The notes under the pieces were generated by a model, which had not been told where the DNA came from, ran no database searches, and saw only the letters and a list, made by a program, of their open reading frames with translations. This document shows positions 27,013 through 35,719 of a stretch of 64,000 nucleotides of DNA, piece by piece (position 1 is the stretch's first letter; each line of letters opens with the position of its first letter). The DNA is from Bacteroidota bacterium (GTDB lineage Bacteria; Bacteroidota; Bacteroidia; Bacteroidales; Lentimicrobiaceae). The position numbers and the translations under genes are program-made. The stretch spans positions 62,001 to 126,000 of the forward strand of contig JAEYSM010000058.1 of assembly GCA_023434665.1 (NCBI GenBank), in the 5' to 3' direction.

Positions 27013-28455
27013 TTAATATCTGAAACCAAGAGTAAACAGAAACATACTATTATTGATATCAGTCTTAGCAACAGCAGGATCTGCATTAAAAGGTGCACTG
27101 TAAAGATGATATTCATCCTCCATATCATTCATTGCCCAAGTAAAATCAGCAAAGAATTTTCCTCCTCTCACCCCTATTCCGGCTGAATAAGTATTCATAA
27201 CAGAGTTTGTTCCACTCATATATGGGTTTGCTGATATTGAATAACCTCCTCTGAGGCTTAATAATCCAACTCTCCATTCAGTTCCAAAACGCAGGTTATG
27301 TGCTATGTTATAACTTTCTCTAATGGCATCATTTTCAAATTCAAAATCATAATCATCTGCTCTTAAACGTGCTTTTGAATAATCCATATATTGGTAATCG
27401 GCACTAATAAGTCCTGATTTGCCAAGAATAATTCCTACACCGGCCATTGCTTTGAATGGAGTGTTTAGCTCATAGTCATAAAAACCGGTTGATGAAGCTC
27501 TTTTTGATGCAGCTGTATCAAAACGTGATCTAAATGTTGTAGTGAAGTCATCCGACATTGAATAAAATGTTGGAGTTTCAATAGCACCACCGATTCTGAT
27601 AAAATCATTTGCTCTTACGATCAAACCCAGTTTCAGATTAACACCGGTACCTGATGTTTCCAGTTCGTCAATACGTGTAAATGAGTCGAAGTAATCACTT
27701 CTGTTTTCCGAATCAGTTTCTGTATAAATTGAGGTCTCTTCATACTTTATGTAAGGAACGCCAAGAGTAGCACCCAAATAAACTCTATCATTATAGTTTG
27801 CTCCCACTGAGAAAACCATTTCATTGATTGCACCTGAGGTTTCTAGTGATTTTCTTTGGGATACGCCTCCATTCGGCATATCAATATAATATATCCCATT
27901 GGCATCATTCCACATTAATTCAGTATCGTAAGCTAACCCGGAACCAAAATTATCGAGGTCATCAAGCGCTACACCCTGTGATGCATTAACAATTGGAGTA
28001 AGATAGCTCGATGTCTCATTAAAACCCGAGATTAAAATTCTGTTATGGAAGTTAGCAAGACGATTCATACCGAATCCAAACTGAATATTCTTCCATTGAG
28101 ATGAAGGATTCCTTAATGTGGGATCAGCTACCATAACGATACCAATGTTTCCCAGATTAAAGTTATATTTTTCATCTTCACGTGTTTCCCTCATATATCG
28201 GGATTCTGATGTACCAATAAAGACGGAGGGAGTAATTGTAAACTCTGATTTGGTGTACAATCCAATGCCTGCAGGATTGTGACTAAGTGTACTAAAGTCG
28301 GCTCCAAGTGCCCCAAAAGCACCACCCAATGCGGTGAATCTTGCCGTACCAGTGGGCGAAAGTCTGGAGTATCTCAGTGCGTCGATTTCATTTTGCGAAT
28401 AGACAGTCGCTATTCCAATGAGAGCGAATAAGACGGTTACTAGTGTTTTTTTCAT
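27013..28455 (-). CDS. FadL/OmpP1-like outer-membrane beta-barrel protein
   Basis: A 480-residue protein with a signal peptide at 1-20 (ending VYSQ). The sequence after it (FTALGGAFGALGADFSTLSHNPAGIGLY) is typical of the FadL/OmpP1 group, where the segment with NPAG precedes the barrel. Alternating hydrophobic strands fill the rest and the protein ends in an aromatic (LFTLGFRY), as expected for assembly by the Bam machinery. Members carry hydrophobic compounds inward; in Bacteroidota many are unassigned. It is 21 bp downstream of the Tyr-rich lipoprotein gene and probably cotranscribed. Confidence 0.86.
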   Translation of the reverse strand: MKKTLVTVLFALIGIATVYSQNEIDALRYSRLSPTGTARFTALGGAFGALGADFSTLSHNPAGIGLYTKSEFTITPSVFIGTSESRYMRETREDEKYNFNLGNIGIVMVADPTLRNPSSQWKNIQFGFGMNRLANFHNRILISGFNETSSYLTPIVNASQGVALDDLDNFGSGLAYDTELMWNDANGIYYIDMPNGGVSQRKSLETSGAINEMVFSVGANYNDRVYLGATLGVPYIKYEETSIYTETDSENRSDYFDSFTRIDELETSGTGVNLKLGLIVRANDFIRIGGAIETPTFYSMSDDFTTTFRSRFDTAASKRASSTGFYDYELNTPFKAMAGVGIILGKSGLISADYQYMDYSKARLRADDYDFEFENDAIRESYNIAHNLRFGTEWRVGLLSLRGGYSISANPYMSGTNSVMNTYSAGIGVRGGKFFADFTWAMNDMEDEYHLYSAPFNADPAVAKTDINNSMFLFTLGFRY

Positions 28456-28476
28456 GATGAGTTTTGTTATAGAGAG

Positions 28477-30147
28477 TTACCTACTTCGTCCGTTTGATGA
28501 TCTTGAATTTCCTGATGATGATGACCCTGGGCTTGAGTAGCTACTACTTCCTGAAGAAGATCTCGATGGGCTGTAACTGCTGCCTGACGAGGATGAAGGT
28601 GCTGAGTAACTCGACCTTGAAGGGGTTGAATAAGCAGGTCTCGAAGGAGCTGTATTTGCCGGCCTTGAGTAAGTACCTGAACTTCTCGAAGGACTAGTTC
28701 TTTCAACACTTCTTGGAGTAACGGAAGGAGCATTAGAGTTTCTCTGTGTTCCTTTATACTGCTCAGTTGGGCGAGCACTCTCAGTCCTGGCACTTTCCCT
28801 TATATTTCTGTAGCGGGGACTAGTATATTCGTTACTTGATTTTGGTTTATTATAACCAGGGGCACTGTATTGCTGAGGAGTTCTTGCCTCTCTTGAAGGA
28901 TTATTCTGATCTTCAGGGGTACTATATCTCATTACCTGAGGGCCTCTAGAATTTCCTGAACGAGGTGATTGCTCGCGCTGAGGAGTTGAATAACGGTTTT
29001 CGTCAGAACTTCTTACAGGGCTCGAACTTCTTGTATTGGCAGGAGCCTGAATCCTGTTATTCTGTGCATCCTGTGATCTTGTATTAATCCTTTCAGAATT
29101 ATTAGATCTGGTAGTGTTGGAGGATGGAGCTGTAGTCCTGGTATTAGCAGGTTGTTCTGTCCTTACACTACGCGAATTTCCGGATGATCTGGGAGTTGAC
29201 ATAGCATCTCTTGATTCTGTCCTTGTATTCTTGAGCTCTGAATTTGGTCTGGTTGAGGCGTTTGTTGAACGCGAATTGACTGCACGTGAAGAACCTGTTG
29301 AGACATTATCAAGCTTTCCGTTTTTCAGTGCTGCTTCATATCTTTCACCAAAGGTTCTGTTCGAGCCATCCATACTTGCGCTTCGTCCATTTCCAGATCT
29401 GCCTGCACCTACTGCAGAACCTCTGTGACCATAATAATTTGAGTTATAGTCTTTACTGTTATAGTAATAGGTATACGGGCTGTAATATCCGTCATAGAAG
29501 CCATTATAGTATCCATGACGATATCCTCTCCAATAATTTCCATAACCGCCCCATGGAGAATAATAGCTATAATGAGGATAATCCCAGAATGGATCGTATC
29601 CCCAACCATATGATGGATAGCCATAAGAGAATCCCCATGAAAAACCTGAGTACGGATACCACCAGTTATATCCTAAATAAATACTAGTTCCCCAACTATA
29701 TGGGTTATAGTCGTACCAGTATCTGTTAGTGTAATATGGTGAGTAGTAACTATTAAAGTGGTAGTTACTATGGAACCTTCTCAGACGGGCTGCATATGCA
29801 TAATCATAATAGTCGTCGGAGCTATAGTAGTTGTTAGTTACGTAAGTGTTGCCGTTTCCATCTGTATATGATTCTGCCGAGTAATCGCCTTCTGCATACT
29901 CATCGTAGTACACAGAATCGTCATAGTACTGGCCTTCCGTCTGATACTGATCTTCAGCCTGATTTACATTTGCCTGTGGGGTATCCATTGGCTGGTTGTA
30001 AACAGTCTTAGGCACCGGAGTTACCGTAACCGGGGCATCTTTAGGTGAATAATATACATCATCGCCATAACTCTGAGCACTGTACTGTGTTGTACAAGAG
30101 GTCATTGCGAAGGCGGCGACTGCTAGTAAAGTGATTAAGTTTTTCAT
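28477..30147 (-). CDS. Tyr-rich, Ser/Arg-rich low-complexity lipoprotein
   Basis: I do not recognise a named family for this 556-residue protein. A lipoprotein signal ends at Cys 18 (AAFAMTSC). Residues 20-110 are acidic and Tyr-rich. Residues 115-245 are extremely rich in Tyr, Gly, Trp, Ser and Asn (for example YNWWYPYSGFSWGF). Residues 250-556 are a Ser/Arg/Asn/Thr/Pro-rich tail with few hydrophobics that is probably disordered (SGNSRS, PSRSSYSAPS). It has an unusually good Shine-Dalgarno sequence for this phylum. The layout suggests an outer-surface or periplasmic structural role. It lies just upstream of the FadL-like gene. Confidence 0.8.
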   Translation of the reverse strand: MKNLITLLAVAAFAMTSCTTQYSAQSYGDDVYYSPKDAPVTVTPVPKTVYNQPMDTPQANVNQAEDQYQTEGQYYDDSVYYDEYAEGDYSAESYTDGNGNTYVTNNYYSSDDYYDYAYAARLRRFHSNYHFNSYYSPYYTNRYWYDYNPYSWGTSIYLGYNWWYPYSGFSWGFSYGYPSYGWGYDPFWDYPHYSYYSPWGGYGNYWRGYRHGYYNGFYDGYYSPYTYYYNSKDYNSNYYGHRGSAVGAGRSGNGRSASMDGSNRTFGERYEAALKNGKLDNVSTGSSRAVNSRSTNASTRPNSELKNTRTESRDAMSTPRSSGNSRSVRTEQPANTRTTAPSSNTTRSNNSERINTRSQDAQNNRIQAPANTRSSSPVRSSDENRYSTPQREQSPRSGNSRGPQVMRYSTPEDQNNPSREARTPQQYSAPGYNKPKSSNEYTSPRYRNIRESARTESARPTEQYKGTQRNSNAPSVTPRSVERTSPSRSSGTYSRPANTAPSRPAYSTPSRSSYSAPSSSSGSSYSPSRSSSGSSSYSSPGSSSSGNSRSSNGRSR

Positions 30148-30154
30148 TATAAGG

Positions 30155-30161
30155 TCCTCCC
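30155..30161 (-). promoter_or_regulatory. Strong Shine-Dalgarno of the Tyr-rich lipoprotein
   Basis: On the minus strand, GGGAGGA sits 7 bases before the ATG. Bacteroidota genes mostly lack Shine-Dalgarno motifs, and other starts in this window are preceded by A/T-rich sequence, so this one stands out. Confidence 0.55.
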
Positions 30162-30188
30162 TTGATTATGCGTATTGTGTTGAATGCG

Positions 30189-30223
30189 TTTCGATGGTTA
30201 AGTGGCTAAAATTATTAATTTTG
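30189..30223 (+). promoter_or_regulatory. Promoter of proS
   Basis: TAATTTTG at 30216-30223 fits TAnnTTTG; TTTC at 30189-30192 is a plausible -33 element 23 bp upstream. The box ends 76 bp before the proS start, giving a longer leader than its neighbours. Confidence 0.45.
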
Positions 30224-30299
30224 CAATTCAAATCCGGCATTTTCCGGTTTAATCTTATTGCTATTTAAATTAACACAAATACTATACCACAAAAGCACC

Positions 30300-31775
30300 A
30301 TGGCTAAAGATTTTGCGACAAGAAGTGATAATTATTCTCAATGGTACAATGACCTGGTTATAAAAGCTGATTTGGCTGAAAATTCAGCTGTAAGAGGCTG
30401 CATGGTTATAAAACCCTATGGTTATGCAATTTGGGAAAAGATGCAGGCCGCTCTGGATAAAAAATTTAAAGATACAGGTCATGTAAATGCTTACTTTCCA
30501 ATTTTTATACCAAAATCTTTCTTTAGCAAAGAAGCCAGCCATGTTGAAGGATTTGCAAAAGAATGCGCTGTTGTAACCCACTATAGACTCAAGAACGACC
30601 CTTCAGGAAAAGGAATTGTTGTTGATGAAGATGCTAAACTCGAAGAAGAGTTGATTGTAAGACCGACTTCAGAAACAATTATTTGGGATACTTACAGAAA
30701 TTGGATTAAATCATATCGCGATTTACCACTGCTTATTAATCAATGGGCAAATGTTGTCCGTTGGGAAATGCGCACAAGATTATTCCTGCGTACCGCTGAG
30801 TTCTTGTGGCAGGAAGGTCATACAGCGCACGTTACCGCTGAAGAAGCAATTGAAGAAACCGAAAGAATGCTCGATGTTTACGCTGATTTTGCTGAAAACT
30901 TTATGGCTGTTCCTGTTATTAAAGGTTTAAAATCTCCAAATGAGCGTTTCGCAGGAGCAGTTGAAACCTATTGCATTGAAGCTCTTATGCAGGATGGCAA
31001 GGCTTTACAGGCAGGTACATCACACTTTCTGGGACAGAACTTTGCCAAAGCATTTGATGTTCAGTACCTAAGCAATGAAAATAAGCTTGAATATGTTTGG
31101 GCTACTTCGTGGGGTGTTTCAACTCGTTTGATGGGTGCGCTTATAATGGCTCATTCAGATGATAATGGCTTGGTTATTCCTCCTAAACTTGCACCTACTC
31201 AGGTGGTTATAGTTCCTGTATACAAAAACTCCGAACAGTTAGCATTAATTTCAGAAACTGTTAAGCCAATTGTCGAGAACCTGCAGAATTTGGGAGTTTC
31301 AGTTAAGTATGATAATCGCGAAACCTATAAACCCGGCTGGAAATTCAATGAATATGAGTTTAAGGGTGTACCGGTTAGGTTAGCTATCGGACCAAGGGAC
31401 TTAGAGAACGGAACAGTAGAAGTGGCAAGAAGAGACACACTCGAAAAATCAATTTATCAATTAGCTGATATCGAGAATAAAATTGTCCATTTGCTTAAGA
31501 GTATTCAGGAAAACCTTTACCAGAAGGCACTTGACTTCCGCGACAGTATGACTTCGACAGCTAATTCCTGGGAAGAGTTTGTTGATTTGCTGGATAATAA
31601 AGGTGGTTTTATATATGCTCATTGGGATGGAACTCCTGAAACTGAACAAAAAATAAAAGAGGAAACCAAAGCAACTATTCGCTGTATACCTTTGAATGCC
31701 AAACCTGAAGAAGGGAAATGCATTTTGACTGGTAAACCTTCATCGAGAAGAGTAATTTTTGCCAGAGCATATTAA
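30300..31775 (+). CDS. proS: Prolyl-tRNA synthetase, archaeal/eukaryotic type
   Basis: Class II aminoacyl-tRNA synthetase that charges tRNA-Pro. I start at ATG 30300 (MAKDFATRSDNYSQWYND), the family N terminus; an upstream in-frame ATG at 30258 adds 14 non-conserved residues. The 491-residue length, lack of the bacterial INS editing domain between motifs 2 and 3, and the C-terminal domain ending in a Tyr (IFARAY) mark the ProS type 3 of archaea and eukaryotes. Motif 2 is seen in VRWEMRTRLFLRTAEFLWQEGHTAH and motif 3 in the SWGVSTRLMGALIMAHSDD region. This form is usual in Bacteroidota. Confidence 0.96.
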   Translation: MAKDFATRSDNYSQWYNDLVIKADLAENSAVRGCMVIKPYGYAIWEKMQAALDKKFKDTGHVNAYFPIFIPKSFFSKEASHVEGFAKECAVVTHYRLKNDPSGKGIVVDEDAKLEEELIVRPTSETIIWDTYRNWIKSYRDLPLLINQWANVVRWEMRTRLFLRTAEFLWQEGHTAHVTAEEAIEETERMLDVYADFAENFMAVPVIKGLKSPNERFAGAVETYCIEALMQDGKALQAGTSHFLGQNFAKAFDVQYLSNENKLEYVWATSWGVSTRLMGALIMAHSDDNGLVIPPKLAPTQVVIVPVYKNSEQLALISETVKPIVENLQNLGVSVKYDNRETYKPGWKFNEYEFKGVPVRLAIGPRDLENGTVEVARRDTLEKSIYQLADIENKIVHLLKSIQENLYQKALDFRDSMTSTANSWEEFVDLLDNKGGFIYAHWDGTPETEQKIKEETKATIRCIPLNAKPEEGKCILTGKPSSRRVIFARAY

Positions 31776-31889
31776 GTCGTATTTCGACCTGATCTCTTAA
31801 TTAAATCTGCAATCGGTTTTATTTAGCAATATCAAATTGTTGAATTTAAGCGTGTTGGCGTAGTGGTTAAATGGTAAATTACAGGATGT

Positions 31890-32645
31890 TTATTCATCTT
31901 CAGGAATTAAATTACCATCTCCATGATCGTAACAACTTACAGATCTGGGATTACCCCGGTAAAAAATATTGCCTACTGAACTAATCTCGGCTTCTAGTAT
32001 GTCATGCGCGTATATATAACAATCATTAGTGCCATAATTCTTAATATATACGTTGTTGGAGATTAATTCACTACAATAAAAAGGGCCAAAACTATTGGCA
32101 TATATGGTGGTATTAGATGAGTTCCCTTTTACATGAATATCGGTAGTCCCATAATGTAGTCCTAAACCAAGCCACTTTGATGAAACATCCAGTTTAATGG
32201 TACCGGCTCCTCCCCATACATTCAGGGCCAGCGACTCTATGTTAAGTTTGCCCTGGGTATTTAAATCTCCTGAACTTTCATAACGGATGGAAGAGAGTGC
32301 AGGTGAAGTGATTATTACGGTTAATTCGGTATCATAACTTCTCACCCAATTGCAAATGAGTGTATTTCTTATCTTTAAAGTACTATCTGCAATCTCAGTC
32401 TTAACTGCATCAATTATATTTTCTCCACCTTCAACCTTGATAGAGAATGCATCACCTTCAACTAGTACAACGTTGACGTTGTCGTACATTTCAAGATCAT
32501 CAAAATAAGATGCCTCCCGATCTTCAATAACTATTTTGCCAGGCTGACTGAAACAATCGTTAGAATTCTCCTTCTTACATGAGGTCAAAGACACGACCAC
32601 ACTATTAAGGAGGATTAAAACCAATATGTTTAAAAATACTTTCAT
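31890..32645 (-). CDS. DUF2807 (head GIN domain) lipoprotein
   Basis: A lipoprotein of about 251 residues. I start at ATG 32645 (MKVFLNILVLILL) so that the signal peptide is at the N terminus and ends at the lipobox Cys (VSLTSC). The frame's first ATG at 32684 would put 13 residues in front. The mature part is a right-handed beta-helix-like domain of the putative auto-transporter adhesin, head GIN type (FDDLEMYDNVNVVLVEGD, then SSGDLNTQG and GTTDIHVKG strands). Function is unknown. The gene begins 40 bp downstream of the PagL-like gene on the same strand, so they are probably cotranscribed. Confidence 0.85.
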   Translation of the reverse strand: MKVFLNILVLILLNSVVVSLTSCKKENSNDCFSQPGKIVIEDREASYFDDLEMYDNVNVVLVEGDAFSIKVEGGENIIDAVKTEIADSTLKIRNTLICNWVRSYDTELTVIITSPALSSIRYESSGDLNTQGKLNIESLALNVWGGAGTIKLDVSSKWLGLGLHYGTTDIHVKGNSSNTTIYANSFGPFYCSELISNNVYIKNYGTNDCYIYAHDILEAEISSVGNIFYRGNPRSVSCYDHGDGNLIPEDE

Positions 32646-32684
32646 AGATTCTTTTATCTCAAAGCTATACTTTTCACTGGCCAA

Positions 32685-33845
32685 TTAAATTTGAAACTTC
32701 TTAAGGTTGTATTTCATTTTAAAACGATATCCGACGCCAAATACCACATAATCAGCCCTGGCGAAATGTGTTTTTAATGACATAGATGCAAAAAATTTTT
32801 GTGTAATAAGGTACTGCATGCCGATTTTATAGTATGATAAGCCCTCATTATATCGTCCACTGGTATAGAATCCCAGAGCAGCTGGAAATGACAGTCTTGA
32901 AAGAACCAATTCATATACAAGGGAGACCCCTGTCTTGGCAAGCTGCAATTCTGAATTATAATCAACTCCTTTTTCACCAACATATCTGGCATCAGAACCA
33001 TCATAGGATAAGTCAAAACCAATGCCCACTTTACTTTTATAGCTTATGCTTTTCAGCACTGTAAAAGATCCTGCCATTACATTATATTTTTCACTGATCA
33101 CTTCACCTATACTTTTTGTGCCTAAGGCTGAACCTATTCTGAATTCAAGAAAATCATGGCCATCAAATTCATACATTGTCAGAGATGGTCTGATTGAGCG
33201 CATAATGTAGGGATTCGACTTATTAATCCTGAATGCGGCGCCGGCAGAAACAGAAGGAATATTTAAACCAAAGTTCGGGGTTTTGATGGAGCCATTTGAG
33301 AAATGCATTAATTGAAGACCTGCAGAAAGTTGTAATTGTTGAGTAGGTTTCCATCTGTACTCGAGCATGAAATTTATTGCTGCGTTTACATGTGAACCAA
33401 TGGCAATATATTTGTAGTTTTCAATTCTGTCAAACTTCTGAGTTAGATAGGCAAGTCCGGCGGCCAGCCGAAAACTTAACTCATTCTTGGGCTGCTTAAT
33501 CAATGGAAAAGAAATATATGGCATCAGGGCATGAGCTTTTCCGAGAGTTTCAGAACTACCCAGAGTACCATTCCAATAGCTAACGCCGGTTACCGGATAA
33601 AGGTATAAAGCTTCCCACTGCTGTTGACCATATGTTGACCTGGCAAGGTTTATCTCAAAAGAAGGGACGTGCTTGTTAAACACTTCCATTTCCAGGTGGT
33701 GGGCTATTAAGAAACCAACATTCCCCCGAGCCTCAAGTAGAAGATTTGGAGCTCTGAGACTATGAGGAGACTGAGAAAAGACTTTGGTAAATGGCGACAG
33801 GAAGAAGAGTAGCAACAGCAACAGATAAGTATAAAGGTACCTCAT
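32685..33845 (-). CDS. PagL-like lipid A 3-O-deacylase (acyloxyacyl hydrolase family)
   Basis: Outer-membrane beta-barrel esterase that removes the 3-O-acyl chain from lipid A. The diagnostic PagL signature is LMHFSNGSIKTPNFGLN, with the catalytic His and Ser of HxSN. I start at ATG 33845 (MRYLYTYLLLLLLFF), which places the signal peptide at the N terminus; ATGs at 33890 and 33908 are alternatives. At about 387 residues it is longer than the classical PagL (about 150-190); the C-terminal 180 residues add further beta strands. Lipid A synthesis genes lpxH and lpxK are elsewhere in this window. Confidence 0.84.
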   Translation of the reverse strand: MRYLYTYLLLLLLFFLSPFTKVFSQSPHSLRAPNLLLEARGNVGFLIAHHLEMEVFNKHVPSFEINLARSTYGQQQWEALYLYPVTGVSYWNGTLGSSETLGKAHALMPYISFPLIKQPKNELSFRLAAGLAYLTQKFDRIENYKYIAIGSHVNAAINFMLEYRWKPTQQLQLSAGLQLMHFSNGSIKTPNFGLNIPSVSAGAAFRINKSNPYIMRSIRPSLTMYEFDGHDFLEFRIGSALGTKSIGEVISEKYNVMAGSFTVLKSISYKSKVGIGFDLSYDGSDARYVGEKGVDYNSELQLAKTGVSLVYELVLSRLSFPAALGFYTSGRYNEGLSYYKIGMQYLITQKFFASMSLKTHFARADYVVFGVGYRFKMKYNLKKFQI

Positions 33846-33957
33846 ACTCCAACTTTTATTACCCTGATTATTCTTTCGGAATAAATTCATCTCATTCGGC
33901 CTAATCACCCTTATCTGTTGTAGGAAACAAAAATAAGAAAGGTCAGGTTAGGTTTAC

Positions 33958-33965
33958 TAACTTTG
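33958..33965 (+). promoter_or_regulatory. -7 box of mazG
   Basis: TAACTTTG ends 18 bp before the mazG ATG. No -33 TTG is seen at the usual spacing. The divergent PagL-like gene has a TATTTTTG box on the minus strand at 33928-33935. Confidence 0.4.
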
Positions 33966-33983
33966 CAAAAAACTAATATTAAA

Positions 33984-34754
33984 ATGGACAAACGACTCCA
34001 GGCATTTGAGAGATTGCTCAACATAATGGATGAACTAAGGGCGAAGTGTCCCTGGGATAAGTCACAAACGCTTGATTCACTAAGATATCTTACAATTGAA
34101 GAAATGTATGAGCTTAGTGATGCCATCCTTGATAAGGATATGGATGAGATTAAAAAGGAGCTTGGTGACCTGATGCTCCATCTTGTTTTTTATTCTAAAA
34201 TTGCCTCAGAACAAGGCGCATTTGACATAACTGATGTGTTAAATTCAATTTGTGACAAGTTGGTCAGGAGGCATCCTCATATATATGGTGATGTAGTTGC
34301 CGATGATGCTGAAACAGTAAAGAACAACTGGGAAAAAATAAAAATGACCGAAGGTAGAAAGTCAGTTCTAAGCGGGGTTCCAGGCTCACTTCCTGCCATG
34401 GTTAAAGCATACAGAATTCAGGAAAAAGCAAGAGGTATAGGTTTTGATTGGGATCATGCAGGGCAAGTGTGGGAAAAGGTTCAAGAAGAACTGGCTGAAC
34501 TTGAATACGAAAAAATAAATGGATCAGCAAAATTAGTCGAAGGAGAATTTGGGGATCTGCTTTTTGCCTTGATTAATTATGCAAGGTTTATTAATGTTAA
34601 TCCGGAAGATGCCTTGGAAAAAACAAACCGAAAATTTATAAACCGGTTCACATTCATGGAAGAAAAGGTTAATGCTGAAGGGAAATCCATGCATGATATG
34701 AATTTGCAGGAATTAGACAAATATTGGAATGAAGCTAAAAAATCCGGATTATAA
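33984..34754 (+). CDS. mazG: Nucleoside triphosphate pyrophosphohydrolase MazG
   Basis: House-cleaning enzyme that hydrolyses NTPs and dNTPs to NMP and pyrophosphate. It has 256 residues with two tandem MazG domains: the first with LRAKCPWDKSQTLDSLRYLTIEE and KKELGDLMLHLVFYS, the second with EELAELEYEK and EGEFGDLLFALINYAR. The start is ATG 33984; a TTG further upstream lies inside the -7 promoter box and is unlikely. The family name comes from the E. coli locus next to mazEF, but no toxin-antitoxin genes are here. Confidence 0.94.
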   Translation: MDKRLQAFERLLNIMDELRAKCPWDKSQTLDSLRYLTIEEMYELSDAILDKDMDEIKKELGDLMLHLVFYSKIASEQGAFDITDVLNSICDKLVRRHPHIYGDVVADDAETVKNNWEKIKMTEGRKSVLSGVPGSLPAMVKAYRIQEKARGIGFDWDHAGQVWEKVQEELAELEYEKINGSAKLVEGEFGDLLFALINYARFINVNPEDALEKTNRKFINRFTFMEEKVNAEGKSMHDMNLQELDKYWNEAKKSGL

Positions 34755-34816
34755 ACAAAAGTCCATACTTATGTGTCTTTAGCTAATTATTTCCTCCGAC
34801 ATACATAAGGTTTAAT

Positions 34817-35644
34817 ATGAACAGTGAAATGGAAACATCAGTCATAATTTTTGCATTTGCCCTTACCTTGTTTGCAGGCCTTAGCACCGGAATCGGTGCT
34901 GCAGTGGCTTTCTTTGCAAAAAAAACCAATACAAGATTATTGTCAGTGGCACTAGGCTTTTCGGCAGGTGTAATGATCTATGTTTCATTCGTTGAAATTT
35001 TTCCTAAAGCCCGGAATAGTATGGTGGAGGATGTTGGCAATCAATTAGCGTATTATTATACTGTTGCAGCCTTCTTTGCAGGAATCATTCTTACGGCAGT
35101 CATTGATAAGCTAGTTCCCTCAGGCTCAAATCCTCATGAACAGCACTCACTTATTGATATTGAAAACGTTCAGCACTCGGTTAAACATAAACAGGCACTT
35201 TATCGCATGGGTGTATTCTCAGCATTTGCAATCGCAATCCATAATTTCCCTGAAGGACTTGCAACATTCTTTTCGGCTATTGAGGACCCTGCTCTTGGAT
35301 TGAGTGTTGCAGTTGCAATTGCTATACACAATATACCTGAAGGGATTGCAGTATCAATTCCGGTTTATTATTCGACAGATAAGAGGGGGAAAGCGTTCTT
35401 CCTTTCCTTTTTATCAGGTTTGGCTGAACCCGTTGGAGCGTTAATAGGATACTTTTTCCTTTTACCTTATCTGAATGGACTTACCTTCGGAATCACTTTC
35501 GCAATGGTTGCAGGTATAATGGTATTCATTTCTCTTGATGAGCTACTACCTACTGCTGAAAAATATGGTGAACACCATCTTTCAATCTATGGCTTAATTT
35601 CAGGAATGGCTGTGATGGCAGCAAGTCTTTTACTTTTTATCTAA
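34817..35644 (+). CDS. zupT: ZIP family zinc transporter ZupT
   Basis: Inner-membrane divalent metal importer, 275 residues with about eight membrane helices. The metal-binding helices show HNFPEGLATF and HNIPEGIAVS, the ZIP signature, followed by GLAEPVGALIGYFFL. A His-containing loop (NPHEQHS, QHSVKHK) lies between the third and fourth helices. The ZupT subgroup carries zinc with some iron and manganese. I see no Zur-like site upstream. Confidence 0.92.
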   Translation: MNSEMETSVIIFAFALTLFAGLSTGIGAAVAFFAKKTNTRLLSVALGFSAGVMIYVSFVEIFPKARNSMVEDVGNQLAYYYTVAAFFAGIILTAVIDKLVPSGSNPHEQHSLIDIENVQHSVKHKQALYRMGVFSAFAIAIHNFPEGLATFFSAIEDPALGLSVAVAIAIHNIPEGIAVSIPVYYSTDKRGKAFFLSFLSGLAEPVGALIGYFFLLPYLNGLTFGITFAMVAGIMVFISLDELLPTAEKYGEHHLSIYGLISGMAVMAASLLLFI

Positions 35645-35663
35645 AAAATTGTTTTACATCATA

Positions 35664-35696
35664 CTTGCTCTTGTGTATCATATTTTCATAAGTTTG
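35664..35696 (+). promoter_or_regulatory. Promoter of the peroxiredoxin-like gene
   Basis: CTTG at 35664-35667, a 21-bp spacer and TAAGTTTG at 35689-35696 make one of the best Bacteroidota promoter matches in the window. It ends 23 bp before the start codon, so the gene is probably expressed. Confidence 0.65.
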
Positions 35697-35719
35697 TACA
35701 GATAAAACCTCTTCATGTT

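Noticed and set aside
28467..28793. Minus-strand ORF of 108 residues overlapping the Tyr-rich lipoprotein
   Set aside because: It reads the repetitive Ser/Arg-coding DNA in another frame; composition (Leu, Gln, His) is an artefact of the repeats.
29286..29687. Plus-strand ORF of 133 residues opposite the Tyr-rich lipoprotein
   Set aside because: Antisense to low-complexity coding DNA, which has few stop codons on the other strand; no promoter or family match.
27013..30147. Possibility that the FadL-like and Tyr-rich lipoprotein genes belong to a mobile island
   Set aside because: No integrase, insertion sequence, direct repeats or tRNA borders; nothing else marks the region as foreign.
31850..31890. 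Stretch resembling the 5' part of a tRNA (TTGGCGTAGTGGTTAAATGGTA) between proS and the DUF2807 gene
   Set aside because: Only a D-arm-like segment is present; no anticodon arm, T arm (GTTCRANNC) or acceptor pairing follows, and the next bases run into the DUF2807 gene.
6411..34754. MazG genes as part of a toxin-antitoxin or anti-phage system
   Set aside because: Both have housekeeping neighbours and no toxin, nuclease or defence gene is adjacent.
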